Assembly: GCF_963678635.1 (NCBI RefSeq)
Contig: NC_087062.1
Location: 21,937,789-22,001,788, forward strand
Source: Symsagittifera roscoffensis
Lineage: Eukaryota; Xenacoelomorpha; Acoela; Convolutidae
Length of the DNA stretch: 64,000 nt
Reading direction: 5' to 3'
Shown here: positions 43,464-54,110 of the stretch, piece after piece
How positions within the stretch are numbered: position 1 is the stretch's first letter
Layout: every line of letters starts with the position of its first letter
The notes under the pieces: model-generated
What the model saw: only the letters and a program-made list of their open reading frames with translations
Database searches by the model: none
Told to the model about the DNA's origin: nothing
Program-made: the position numbers and the translations under genes

Positions 43464-44320
43464 ATGGGGGCATGCCTCTGTTGACGGACCTATGCCTGGC
43501 CATGAGATCGGACCCCATGGGGATGATCCGGGGGCTAGAGGAGGTCGTAACGTGCATCTATGGACCGGCCGTCACGTTCGCGTTTCCAGGTCCTCTGGTG
43601 ACAGCTAATCGATACTCAGTGACCCACGTGAGCCTCATAAGCAAACTAGATGGGACGACACTCAATTGGTGTCAGCAGGAGGTGCTAAGGGCACAGATGA
43701 GCAACACGGTGCTCTTCGGAAAGGTGAAGGATCCGGAGTTGGTGATATACAGTTTCCGAGGACAACTGCAGTGCAGGATGGGAGGTAAGCGCGAAGGCCC
43801 CATCGAAACCTATCCCAAGTTCTGGAACCTAAATCCCCTGACAGCAAATGGACAAGAGATCTTGAGAATTCCCGCATGGAAGAAAAGCTTCGAGCTGGTG
43901 AAAAGGGAGCTAGAGGCGATATTGGAGAAGGAAGTCCTACCAGCAAGCATTCCAGAGTTTCCAACAGTGAGGAGAATGACCCTGGGGATGAACAGCTCGC
44001 TGGTGGTCCCGTCACTGTACGCGAGAGCAGCAACCGAAGAACCGCAGAGGGAGTTCATCGACTGCTGGGATCCTCTCTTCATCGGCTTCTCTGCAGTGAT
44101 TTATTTTCATACCAGCGATGCGAAGATAAATTCATGGACAACTCAAGCCAAGAAAATGAGAGGCTCGATGCCCCCGAAATTCGAGGTGCGAGATGCCTTG
44201 AGAACACTCGAGCGGGCTGGTCTGGAGAACAAGTTGCCGGTGTGGGACGATGGCAGGATGATTGTGAATGAAGGACACATCACACTGAAAGGAGACGAGA
44301 TGGTGTTTGCCACAAGATGA
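43460..44320 (+). CDS. Unrecognised accessory protein segment II
   Basis: Same protein as the preceding segment by sequence style; the frame changes near 43,430-43,455 (reading DEWRKVNGGMP in frame 2). It includes FIDCWDPLFIGFSAVIYF and is otherwise unrecognised. A TGA at 44318-44320 ends it, but the same frame reopens directly and stays readable to ~44,600, so the TGA looks like a nonsense mutation. The apparent GTG start is not biologically meaningful. Confidence 0.5.
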   Translation: MNGGMPLLTDLCLAMRSDPMGMIRGLEEVVTCIYGPAVTFAFPGPLVTANRYSVTHVSLISKLDGTTLNWCQQEVLRAQMSNTVLFGKVKDPELVIYSFRGQLQCRMGGKREGPIETYPKFWNLNPLTANGQEILRIPAWKKSFELVKRELEAILEKEVLPASIPEFPTVRRMTLGMNSSLVVPSLYARAATEEPQREFIDCWDPLFIGFSAVIYFHTSDAKINSWTTQAKKMRGSMPPKFEVRDALRTLERAGLENKLPVWDDGRMIVNEGHITLKGDEMVFATR

Positions 44321-44347
44321 TACCGGGCACCTTACGGACTGGAGCAA

Positions 44348-44960
44348 GTGGAAATGAAACAGGAGGGGAAGGAGCTGGATGCAGCAGGCCCATTGTATGT
44401 GGCTCTGACAGAGTATAAGAAAACGGGTCCAGCGACACCATCACCCCTATCAGTGGACACCCCTGGGGATAAAAGGAGCGGTCCCGTTGAAGATCGAGTC
44501 AGGAGGATTCTTGAGAGAAGAGAAGCAGAATCGGGAGAGGAGAGCATGGACGAGACTCTCAGCGAGGCAGGAGAGGATATGGAAGTGGGGAAACACACCG
44601 GAGCAGAAGCCATCGGAGGAAGAGTTCACCACGCAAGAACTGTTGAAAGATCTGAGTGGAGAAAATTGGGCAGACACCCCCACGCCACCTCTGACCTCAT
44701 CTCCCCGCAAGAATCTAGAGTTACCACTGACGAGCGAGAATCCGAACATGGGAATGATTTACCTGAGTGTGGAAAGAAGGGAGAAGAACACCTTCGAGGG
44801 AAACAGGGATGCTTTCCTAGGCACTCTGGATGAGGATGCTCGGCGAAAATTCTTGAGCGATTTTAATCGAGAAGTAGACACGACGACACAATGGACGATT
44901 TCAAGGAGAAGCTGTGGGACACGGTGGTGAAATTCGGAGAGCCTGTATTGATGGGGACAG
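44348..44960 (+). pseudogene. Unrecognised accessory segment III, several frame changes
   Basis: Frame 2 (44348-~44,600, acidic and Arg-rich) continues as frame 3 (PSEEEFTTQELLKDL to SDFNREVD, ~44,600-44,880), then frame 2 (MDDFKEKLWDTVVKF from 44891) and finally frame 3 again from ~44,955. Each switch is a likely small indel. The stretch bridges segment II and the next ORF, which supports a single long ancestral polyprotein. Confidence 0.5.
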
Positions 44961-45017
44961 ACAGCAGCCTTCAAGAGTAGCTACGAGCCAAGGAAACTGC
45001 TCGACGTAGAAAAAGAG

Positions 45018-47144
45018 ATGGAGATCCCCACCAGCTCAACAACGGAAGAAGACTTCAAGCCTCAGAGGATAAAAATGAAGCGAGGTTCGATGAGCGGGCA
45101 GACCTGGGAAGTGGACGTCGGCAAAGAATGGGTCTCAAATGAACACCAGGCTACTGGGAAGCAAGTGACTAGCGATCCTCTTGAGAAGAATAAAACGATG
45201 AACACCTCCCGACCGTGGTGGGTGGCCCTGGAAACATTACAGGAATTGGAAGACTGCCTGAAGAAGCTCGACAGTGGAGTGTCACGCAAACGACGCATCT
45301 GGGCTACCCAGCAGAAGGCTGATATCAACAAATTGGAATTGGGGAGCCAACTGAAGAGAACTTGGCAGAACTTGTTAAAAGATTATTTTGAAGAAGCGAT
45401 GAGAACATCCTCGTCGGCATCGCCGTTGATGGCGAATCCCTTTATTAGGACCGCAGGACAACTGATGTTCGCGTGGAGCCTGTTGGGGATAGAGTTGGAG
45501 ACACTAACTTCGTACGACAAGTTGAAGTTGGGAGGCAAGAATCTAGAGGTATATCGAATACTGATGCAGCACGTTGCTAGGGATAACTCAGGCTTGAGTC
45601 TGACAAGGAGGAAAGATGCTACCTGTTTCTTGAGGTGGACAATGTCGATGATGACTGACAGTACCATCCTAGCATGTCACCAGAGAGCAATTGGAAGCAA
45701 GACGCTGGAAAGGAGAGTCTCCACAGTCATCTTGAATGTGTACCAGAGTACTGGGATAGAAAAGGAGGATGGTTCTAGGCAATCTCTAGAGAGCCACAGG
45801 AAGTTAGATGAGATTCCACGGAGATTCTACAACAAGAAGTTTGAGGAGAAACACGACGTTCACCGTAACTTGGCTTCGACGGGAGAGTACTTGAAACCCA
45901 ACAAAAAGGGAGAGTACCAGTATGTGTCTGGAGTGATGGGGATGGCATACAACCCTTTCTTGGACTTGGAAGCTGGACGTGCCCACAGAAACTACGAGGT
46001 GGCGGAGCTGCTGAAGTTCTGGACAGAGAAGATAATGGAGATATACACTGTGGAGAGAGAGAGACCCAGCCTGGGTTTGACTCTCGAGAAAACGCCGGAA
46101 GTAATAAGTGTGCCACGCTCAAGTAAAAGAGTAGAACTAAAAATGGGTAACGGGAACGGCATGTTGACCACGAATCTGGGAGTGGTGCGGAAATTGCTCA
46201 GGCCCTCCTGGTGTCCACATCCCCATGCGAGCCTGATCGAGGAAGTCACGGAGCGAGTGAGACTAGCGCCGACCGAGGATGAAGATTTGGCGACCTTGAG
46301 TATAGTACATAGACTGATCCTGCCTCATGTGAAGGAGTCAAGTGAGGTGACGAGTGGAACAGGGTCGGTAAAGAAGATGGAGCCAGGCAGTTGTCTTCAC
46401 TCGACGTGTGGGAATGGCGAGCACACCTGCGATGGACGATCATGCGTCAGGATACAGTCTTTCCAGAAAGAAGACCTAGTCACCTGGTTTGAGGACATTA
46501 CTGAAAGGGAGAAAAGTGAGATACAGATAGTGGCTGAGTGTTACGCGAGTACCACGGTGAACGTAGCAACAGCTCTGGGGTTCTTCTCAAGAATTTGCAG
46601 TCTCCAGTCACTAGAGAGGCTAGAGTCAGAACACCACTTGGTGACCGCGTTGAGCGTGGAGTCATGGCCCGGAGTGTTGCAAGTGACCCAAAAGCACATC
46701 AAGCGCTGGAAGGTTGGACTCGAAGCGGAGATGGGATTTCCCATGAGCGAAGCCTATGGTCTGCCTCTAAATGCGAAGTCCCTAGTGGGGTCAGTGATGG
46801 CCAACCTATATGGCAGCCACTATCCATTACACATGGCGATGGTTGAAGTGTCCAGCCAGAGGGTATTGATAGACAAAGCCTTCTCAGTGCCCAAATGTGT
46901 AAGACTGGCTCGGATGTCACATCATTCAAACAAGCTATTGAGGAAGATCCGAGGAACAGTGCCGAAAGAACAAAGGGACGACTTGAGTGAAATCTGGGGT
47001 GAAGAGATTCTAGGCTTGGAGAGCAAAAATACAAGTGACCACGAGAGACAAAACGTGATCGGGAAACCCATGGTTGGTGCTCCAAACTTGGAAGAGATCG
47101 ACGTGATACACGAGAAGATGATGGAACTTGAGCCTCTCCTATAA
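45018..47144 (+). CDS. Unrecognised accessory segment IV, 708 residues, Cys/His cluster
   Basis: The frame is readable from ~44,955 and uses an internal ATG at 45018; the true start is probably upstream. A cluster CLHSTCGNGEHTCDGRSC near residues 460-480 could bind zinc. Most of the protein is helical and of mixed character, with no recognised domain. TAA at 47142-47144 stops it, but the same frame continues open to 47,978, so this is probably a single nonsense mutation in a 987-codon region. Confidence 0.55.
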   Translation: MEIPTSSTTEEDFKPQRIKMKRGSMSGQTWEVDVGKEWVSNEHQATGKQVTSDPLEKNKTMNTSRPWWVALETLQELEDCLKKLDSGVSRKRRIWATQQKADINKLELGSQLKRTWQNLLKDYFEEAMRTSSSASPLMANPFIRTAGQLMFAWSLLGIELETLTSYDKLKLGGKNLEVYRILMQHVARDNSGLSLTRRKDATCFLRWTMSMMTDSTILACHQRAIGSKTLERRVSTVILNVYQSTGIEKEDGSRQSLESHRKLDEIPRRFYNKKFEEKHDVHRNLASTGEYLKPNKKGEYQYVSGVMGMAYNPFLDLEAGRAHRNYEVAELLKFWTEKIMEIYTVERERPSLGLTLEKTPEVISVPRSSKRVELKMGNGNGMLTTNLGVVRKLLRPSWCPHPHASLIEEVTERVRLAPTEDEDLATLSIVHRLILPHVKESSEVTSGTGSVKKMEPGSCLHSTCGNGEHTCDGRSCVRIQSFQKEDLVTWFEDITEREKSEIQIVAECYASTTVNVATALGFFSRICSLQSLERLESEHHLVTALSVESWPGVLQVTQKHIKRWKVGLEAEMGFPMSEAYGLPLNAKSLVGSVMANLYGSHYPLHMAMVEVSSQRVLIDKAFSVPKCVRLARMSHHSNKLLRKIRGTVPKEQRDDLSEIWGEEILGLESKNTSDHERQNVIGKPMVGAPNLEEIDVIHEKMMELEPLL

Positions 47145-47978
47145 GCCTCGGGAGAACGCAATCTTAGGAGCATCGACCTCACACACGGGGATTGTCCATG
47201 CCACTGTCTGGCGCAGACAGTGTGGTACCCAGACCACGCCAATCTCTGCCTGATCTGGGATGTGGAAGAAATCAGGTCGTTGGGACTACCCGAGCACCAA
47301 CAAAAAGTGACCATCTTGGTGGTGAGCACAATGCTGGCTCTACGATGGATGGAAGAAAACATATCAAAGTATCGGGAAACGAAGACGCCAACAGCAGAGT
47401 CGATTCACGCGATAGATTACAGCAGGAGACTTGAGTTGTTCGAGACCGCATGCAAGGTATTCGTCATACCAATGGAAGTCAGACACATGTGGAGCCGCTT
47501 GAGATTCTTTTCTTGGTTTCGCGCGACGTTAACATCCTGGTTATACGTGGTGACGAAGGATCATATGAGGAAACATCAAAAGGAATATCGACAATTCCAG
47601 GCCGAGATAGGACCAGATGCCTTCAAGAGACCTCTGCTGACCCATCGAAATGCGATCACGACGGGGTGGAAAAGAGTTGGTAGAGTATCCAGAAACAACA
47701 CCAGAGCGAGGGAGTCGATACTAGAGGAAGACCTGGCGAAGAATGTAAGCCTGTGTCTTCACAATTCCTTCTGTTTGAACCGAGAGTCGAAGGTGAAGAG
47801 TTTACCCAATCAAGCGAAGAGATTGCAGGAGCAAAGGGAGTGGATGCGATCCTATGAACAGCTGAAGGCTTGGGAGGAGATTGTGATCAGTTCCGATGAC
47901 GAAGAGGCACTATTGAAACAGATCACAGTGTCAAATATATCTGGATCGGGTACCTCGAGGGCGAAGAACACGAGGTGA
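47145..47978 (+). CDS. Unrecognised accessory segment V (same frame as IV)
   Basis: Directly after the TAA the frame reads on: a second Cys/His-rich motif (HGDCPCHCLAQTVWYPDH), then a helical Arg-rich region, ending in an acidic VISSDDEEALLKQI tail before the stop at 47976-47978. The internal ATG-like starts near 47,220 are not needed if IV and V are one protein. This is the last coding piece of the element. Confidence 0.55.
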   Translation, partial: ASGERNLRSIDLTHGDCPCHCLAQTVWYPDHANLCLIWDVEEIRSLGLPEHQQKVTILVVSTMLALRWMEENISKYRETKTPTAESIHAIDYSRRLELFETACKVFVIPMEVRHMWSRLRFFSWFRATLTSWLYVVTKDHMRKHQKEYRQFQAEIGPDAFKRPLLTHRNAITTGWKRVGRVSRNNTRARESILEEDLAKNVSLCLHNSFCLNRESKVKSLPNQAKRLQEQREWMRSYEQLKAWEEIVISSDDEEALLKQITVSNISGSGTSRAKNTR

Positions 47979-48413
47979 GCCGGTGGCTCAAAAGGAAATT
48001 CTAGAGTCTTGAGTCTTGAGAGGGAGGGGGCTCGAGGGTAAACTCGGATGAAATCTGGGTTCACGAAAAAGAAATTTTAACAAATGAGATATTGTTATTA
48101 ATATGCTATATCTATTATATAAATCAAAATGCTGCATGACAATTTCTTGATTGAATAGGACGAAAGAAATTTTAAATTACCAGCTTAAAAAGGGAGAATT
48201 CATAGGTGCAGGTGTGTGCAGATTTTGATTGCTGTTTAGCGATAGTGTGAAAAGTTTATATGGTTGTGAATTTTGGAAGGTAGATAAACTTAAGTCTGCT
48301 GCAAACTTCTGTAAATGACCACTGGCACTGTATCTTGAGTGACACTCGGGTTTCTGGGGTTCACTGACAGAGGCAGCACGCGATGAGGACATCGATCTTG
48401 AGTCACGGGAGTA
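47979..48413 (+). other. 3' untranslated stretch of the giant element
   Basis: Non-coding; TTGAG-rich, followed by an AT-rich block (48,065-48,180). The polypurine tract expected just before the 3' LTR is weak; the best candidate is ACGGGAGTA at 48,405-48,413. Confidence 0.5.
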
Positions 48414-49296
48414 TGTGCCAGTCGGTCATATCTGGAAGTTTGACCTTGAGGGACACGAAAATACGTGATTTTGGAGTGAAGTTTTTATTTTCAAAATTTC
48501 GAATGGAGCCTGTCATGCTCAGTTTTCTCGCACCAACTGAAAACACACAAAGTGAAAAATCAGAACGACCGAATTTACAATTGCGGGAAAATACTTAAGA
48601 AAACAGCAGGAAATTGCTATTCGCAATTTCCAGATACAAAATAGGACACGAGTAGAGCAGTCTTGTCCTGAAATAGGAAGAGAGATAATCACGAGAAGAG
48701 AGTACAACTATTCGAACCGAACCAGAGTGAACCTCCAGCGTGAGTGTCCCAATGGTTCAGACAAAAACTCCAATTCTAGAGTCAAAACTTATTTCTGTTA
48801 TCAAAACTGATCAGTATTGAACTTATCTAGTTAACTTATTTAATTCTCGAGTTGCTTATCAATTTAATTACTCCTTGTGCTCGAGTGCATCAACATGTGA
48901 GTCCCTAATTTAATATTCTCGAGTGTGTTTTATGATTGTTATGTTGAGATAAGGCGATCTTTAGGTTGATCCATCTGAAATGGATCAAGGTTCCACTGTC
49001 CAATAAAAAGTAGCTTAACGGATTGTTCCGACCCTGTTTCTAATGGCGTTCGTGTATTTTGGGTATTTCGAGACCTAAGTATGGGGACGTTCTTATTTTC
49101 TTGAGTGGGGGGATATTTTGGTAGTAGCCTTTAAGCTGTAACGGGTTCTAGTCTCATGTGGCAAGCGAACCGAATTGGCTCCGACCGTTCTTGAGGTAGA
49201 AAAACACAAGAGATAGTGTCCCTGATTCTTGAGCCAATGGTTATAGGGCCTTTTTTTCTTAAGCCTCATATGTGACCGAAGTAGGCGACTGTTACA
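48414..49296 (+). repeat. 3' LTR of the giant element
   Basis: 883 bp, beginning TGTGCCAGTCGG and ending GTTACA, collinear with the 5' LTR. AATAAA is at 49002-49007. Lacks ~15 bp present in the 5' LTR. Confidence 0.92.
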
Positions 49297-49350
49297 TAAA
49301 TTAAGTTTAACAATTTTAACGAGAAAAAAACAATTTTTTTAAAAAAACTT

Positions 49351-49422
49351 ACTGGGCTTGCTGAGTTGACCTGGATATTTGGTTGTACTGGGCTTGCTGA
49401 GTTGACCTGGATATTTGGTTGC
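49351..49422 (+). repeat. 36-bp tandem repeat, two units
   Basis: Two perfect or near-perfect units beginning ACTGGGCTTGCTGAGTTGAC. Confidence 0.9.
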
Positions 49423-49584
49423 ACGAAGTTTTATTTTCCCAGTCAGATATTCCGTAATTTCTGTAATTTGTTTCCAGCGATATCAAATATTGTAGTCACG
49501 TTTAATACCGAATAAACTTCGTTGTCCTTTTGTCTTGTTTCCGACCGGGCATTAATTACAACGCAGCAATCGTTCTTTACTTGG

Positions 49585-50494
49585 CTATTTCACAGCAGGT
49601 TGATCCGACAGATGTACAAATTCTGCATCTACAATTTCGTGATTACTTACAATGCTTACGTTTTCTCTTCTAGATTTACAATTTTTCGTGATGTGGCCTT
49701 CAAAATTACAAATTGTACTTACTACGTCCTTCACCGGACAAACGGCAAGGTGTCCCTCCACAAACTTTCCTGCACATTGATGCATGAGTTTCCCCTATCC
49801 ACAGCTAAATTTGGTTCCAGTTTGCTTAAGCTTCGGTTGTTATTCATAGTAATATTATTAACAGCATGAGAAGATTTAAAGTTATTTGTCTTCTTTAAGT
49901 GATTAGAGATTGCATTCTCGTCTTTTAAGGTAACAGTTAGAGCTTCTTGTGGTGGTGGTATGGTTTCGTTTAGTAGTTTCATTTGGGTTTCATTGTGATA
50001 AAAATGTCGCGAATCCACTTCTCTTCTCAGCTGAATATATCACATTTGTTAGCCTCTCCGCTAGAGTGCCCCGAATTTTTTCAAGCCTTCTCTGTCTCTT
50101 TGGCGTCTCCTAAGTAGCTTGTGGCGTTCGAACGTCTCGTTGGGTTTTCTGATAAAAGCGTGCTTTAAAAGATCCCAAAACTCAGCGAAGTTAATCCGAA
50201 TGAGTTTGATCCTTAAGAATTTTTGCGTGAAATTTTTTTCAAGCTCAATAACGAATGCTGAGTAGAGCATAGAGCGCATCTTCTTTTCTGCTTCTTTCAT
50301 TCGAAATCCGTTGAGCGCCTTGTTTTCCTATGTAATTCTGGCGTTCTTCCTCTTGTTGTAGAATCTCAGGTTTTAGTATTTCCAAAGCATTTGAAACATT
50401 TCTAATACGATTTCTCTTTGGCTATTAATGCCAATTGGAGCATGCCCCTCCAGTCTTTCCAATGGGTCAAGGGGTCGATCGTATATGTTTGCCA
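49585..50494 (-). pseudogene. Decayed gypsy-like gag, minus strand
   Basis: From about 50,494 toward 49,590 the minus strand reads, in shifting frames, YDRPLDPLERLEGHAPIG, then KKMRSMLYSAFVIELEKNFTQ, then FIRKPNETFERHKLLRRRQR (a gag capsid-type sequence, 50061-50300), then a Lys/Asn-rich spacer and a partly lost knuckle (CNFEGHITKNC with one upstream Cys missing) at 49,670-49,720. This is a gag gene in decay. No pol or LTR was found beside it. Confidence 0.6.
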
Positions 50495-50939
50495 CAATTA
50501 ATTAGACTTAGCTTAAAATAATAGGAAGTAAAGCGAACTGAAAAAGCCAATGTTTATACCGAACCAGCTGTGAATGATTGCGATGATTGCAGCATTAGAA
50601 ATCATTCATTGCATTTTTAAGTTTTAACAATCGGTTAATTGCAACTCAAAATCATGCATGACTCCAATCAATTGCAATAACAATTGGTTTTTGCGCGCCA
50701 CTGGTTATTGATTCTTTAATTGACCCATTCTTAGCTTCTGTCCTTTTGAAGATATTTTGAATACTTTGCAGATTAAGAAATAACGTACAGTCAGTAAATC
50801 GAACTGACATAATAAGCTCCTCACACCGGTGCTCATGAGTTCTAATCGATCATAATGGATCTCCGTGACAAAGTTAATCCATCCATTATGATTCATGACA
50901 GAGGTAAAATTCAGATTAGGAAATCGATTGAACTTCCCC

Positions 50940-53900
50940 TAATCAAAGATTTGTTTTGAAAAAAAATCCATTATATTCAATTATAATCGATAACAAGACT
51001 GCTCGTATCAGGGCAAAGCCCTGAATGTTCCGACTGCCTTTTCAGGTTTATCGAGCAGTCATATCATTAAAAATTAAATGTAATAAAATAAAAAAAAACA
51101 TTTTTTTTTTTTAAATTTGAATTTTTTAAATAAAAATCCTCCCCCCACACGCCATTTAAAGTACAAAAAGATAGATTTAGCTCCTTGTAACAATTCAATT
51201 ATGGCAAATAAGCTTCTTTCAACTATTTTGGAACAATTTTAAGACGGATTAACTCTCCGCTTACGCGTTAATAGCGCATAATATATCGCGCGTTAATTGT
51301 CCCAAATTGGCCAAAATGGCAATCTTTAAACCCCATAACTTTACGAAAATAGATCACAGGTGAAATATCTTTTCAAATTTGAGCTCAAGACAACAATATC
51401 TTTTGAATGATAAAAAAATTCCGTCAAAAATGGCTAGTTGAAAAGTCGAAATTTGTCTGAAGAAAAAAAAACTCACCCCGAGCACAAATATTCCGTTACT
51501 TTCGTATCGAAAGTCGGAACAATAAGCCATTATTTCTGGCACTCAAATCGATTATCTTTGACAAGGTAATCTATTATGATCGATTGTTTTTTAGGTGTAA
51601 ATTGGTTTTCTACTGAAAATGAAGAGAAAAAAATTCTAATGTGAATTGTAACAACTTAGTAAACGTAATACGTAGCAACTGCGTTAAGCAGGAAATGAGA
51701 TAGTTTTGGAAAAAGTACTATATTTCATCAATAACCTCTCAAAAATGCCAGTAGAATTTATTGTATTCAATTATAATGGATTATATTTACACAAAGATGT
51801 TACCATTATAATCCATTTTTAATATATTACAATCGATCACGATGGATAAAATAATCTGTTTTTATTGAATTTTCATTGGTTATTTACTAATTTCATAAAT
51901 AATGACCATAAAATGACAATATAAGGGATTATGATCCATAGGCGCACAATGCGGGTCATTTTTGTCGAGTTGCAGATCGTGGAAAAACGTAAAATTTTAA
52001 TGATATCAAACTTTTGAACAGGTGAGTTCAATCTTATCCCAAAGATGCTGCATAGATCGATATCTTGAGCAAGAGCTTTCAAAGTGACATTTGAGTCCAG
52101 TATCATAAAAAAAAGCAATTTTCTTGTCTCAATTCTCTTTGGAGTGGTTTAAATCTCCGCCTACATTTTAGTAAGTTATCTAGTGTCAAGGCAAAGCCCT
52201 TAAGGCTCCAAATGCCTTAAAGGTCTATGGAGTATTGTTCGTTTAGGAAATGGATGAAACTTTTTAAAATACAAAACGAAACAAGACTGCTCGTATCAAG
52301 GCGAAGCCCTGAAAGTTCCGACTGCCTTTTAAGGTCTATGGAGCATTAATAAGATGAAAAATTTCAAAGTATTAAAAATATTTAAAAAAAATTTTGAAAA
52401 AATTTGAGATTTTATGTAAAAACATCCCCCCACACGTCATATTAAGAACAAAGTGACAGATTTTGCGCCTATTAACAAATCAATTACAGCAGGTAAGGTT
52501 CTTTGAACCAATTTGGAACAATTTCTAAGACGGATTAAATCTCCGTTTACACGTTAATAGCGCGAAATATATCGCGCGTTAATTGTCCCAAATTGGCCAA
52601 AATGACAATCTTTAAACCCCCATAACTTTACGAAAAATGATCACAGGTGAAATATCTTTTCAAAATTGAGCTCAAGACAACAATACCTTTTGAATGATAA
52701 AAAAATTCCGTCAAAAATGGCTAGTTGAAAAGTCGAAATTTTTCTGAAGAAAAAAAAACCCACCCCGAGCACAAATATTCCATTACTTTCGTATCGAAAG
52801 TCGGAACAATAAGCCATTATTTCTGGCACTCAAATCGATTATCTTTGACAAGGTAATCTATTATGATCGATTGTTTTTTAGGTGTAAATTGGTTTTCTAC
52901 TGAAAATGAAGAGAAAAAAAATTCTAATGTGAATTGTAACAACTTAGTAAACGTAATACGTAGCAACTGCGTTAAGCAGGAAATGAGATAGTTTTGGAAA
53001 AAGTACTATATTTCATCAATAACCTTTCAAAAAAGCCAGTGGAATCGATTGTAATCATTTATAATGGATTATATTTACACAAAGATGTTACCATTATAAT
53101 CCATTTTTAATATATTACAATCGATCACGATGGATAAAATAATCTGTTTTTATTGAATTTTAATTGGTTATTTACTAATTTCATAAATAATGACCATAAA
53201 ATGACAATATAAGGGATTATGATCCATAGGCGCACGATGCGGGTCGTTTTTGTCGAGTTGCAGATCGTGGAAAAACGTAAGATATTAATGATATCAAACT
53301 TTTGAACAGTTGAGTTCAATCTTATCCCAAAGATGCTGCATAGATCGATCTCTTGAGCAAGAGCTTTCAAAGTGACATTTGAGTCTGGTATCCTAAAAAA
53401 AAGCAATTTTCTTGTCTCAATTCTCTTTGGAGTGGTTTAAATCTCCGCCTACATTTTAGTAAGTTATCTAGTGTCAAGGCAAAGCCCTTAAGGCTCCAAA
53501 TGCCTTAAATGTCTATGGAGTATTGTTCGTTTAGGAAAAGGATGAAATTTTTTAAAACACAAAACGAAACAAGACTGCTCGTATCAAGGCGAAGCCCTGA
53601 AAGTTCTGACTGCCTTTTAAGGTCTATGCAGCATTAATAAGATGAAAAATTTCAAAGTATTAAAAAATATATTTAAAAAACTTTGAAAAAATTTGAGATT
53701 TTATGTAACAACATCCCCCCACACGTCATATTAAGTACAAAGTGACAGATTTTGCGCCTATTAACAAATCAATTATAGCATATAAGGTTCTTTGAACCAA
53801 TTTGGAACGATTTCTAAGACGGATTAAATCTCCGTTTACACGTTAATAGCGCGAAATATATCGCGTGTTAATTGTCCCAAATTGGCCAAAATGACAATCT

Positions 53901-54110
53901 TTAAACCCCCATAACTTTATGAAAAATAATCACAGGTGAAATATCTTTTCAAATTGAAGCTCAGGACAAAAATAGCTTTCGAATGATATAAAAAAATTGC
54001 GTCAAAAACGGCTAGTTAAAAAGTCGAAATTTGTCTGAAGAAAAAAAAAAATATTTGTAATAGCACAAATATTCCGTTACTTTCGTATCGAAAGTCGGAA
54101 CAATTAAAAA
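50940..54110. repeat. Tandem repeat of about 1,287 bp, two full units and a partial third
   Basis: Matching positions include ~50,998/52,286/53,573 (an ACTGCTCGTATCA block) and 51,354/52,641, giving a 1,285-1,288 bp period. Units contain an inverted repeat around TCGCGCGTTAA (about 51,267-51,297, 52,552-52,584, 53,841-53,872), repeated AATGGATTATA-like words and a GGCAAAGCCC hairpin. The short ORFs that repeat (51354-51542, 52641-52829 and others) are part of the unit and not genes. Confidence 0.9.

Larger units (their letters stand above)
27265..49296 (+). mobile_element. Giant (22-kb) Ty3/gypsy-type LTR retrotransposon with accessory coding region
   Basis: Two direct LTRs (27265-28161 and 48414-49296) enclose a 20.25-kb interior. 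The order is leader with minisatellites, gag, protease, RT/RNase H, integrase, a macrodomain-like tail, then an additional ~8 kb of coding sequence starting with an SGNH hydrolase. RT before integrase, CCHC gag and a DTGA protease place it in Ty3/gypsy. Typical members are 5-10 kb, so this is exceptionally long. The interior is less AT-rich than the flanks. The LTRs start TGT and end ACA; I see no perfect 5-bp target duplication. Several frameshifts and stops show that this copy is inactive. Confidence 0.92.

Noticed and set aside
43201-43557. Antisense frames throughout the giant element
   Set aside because: They are shadows of the sense frames, which contain the recognisable motifs.
39955-47978. 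Accessory region as an envelope gene
   Set aside because: No signal peptide, fusion peptide or clear transmembrane anchor was found, and the hydrolase triad is not an envelope feature.
51354-51542. Repeated short minus frames in the 1.3-kb array (also 52641-52829)
   Set aside because: They repeat with the DNA unit and have no domain. Open reading is incidental.
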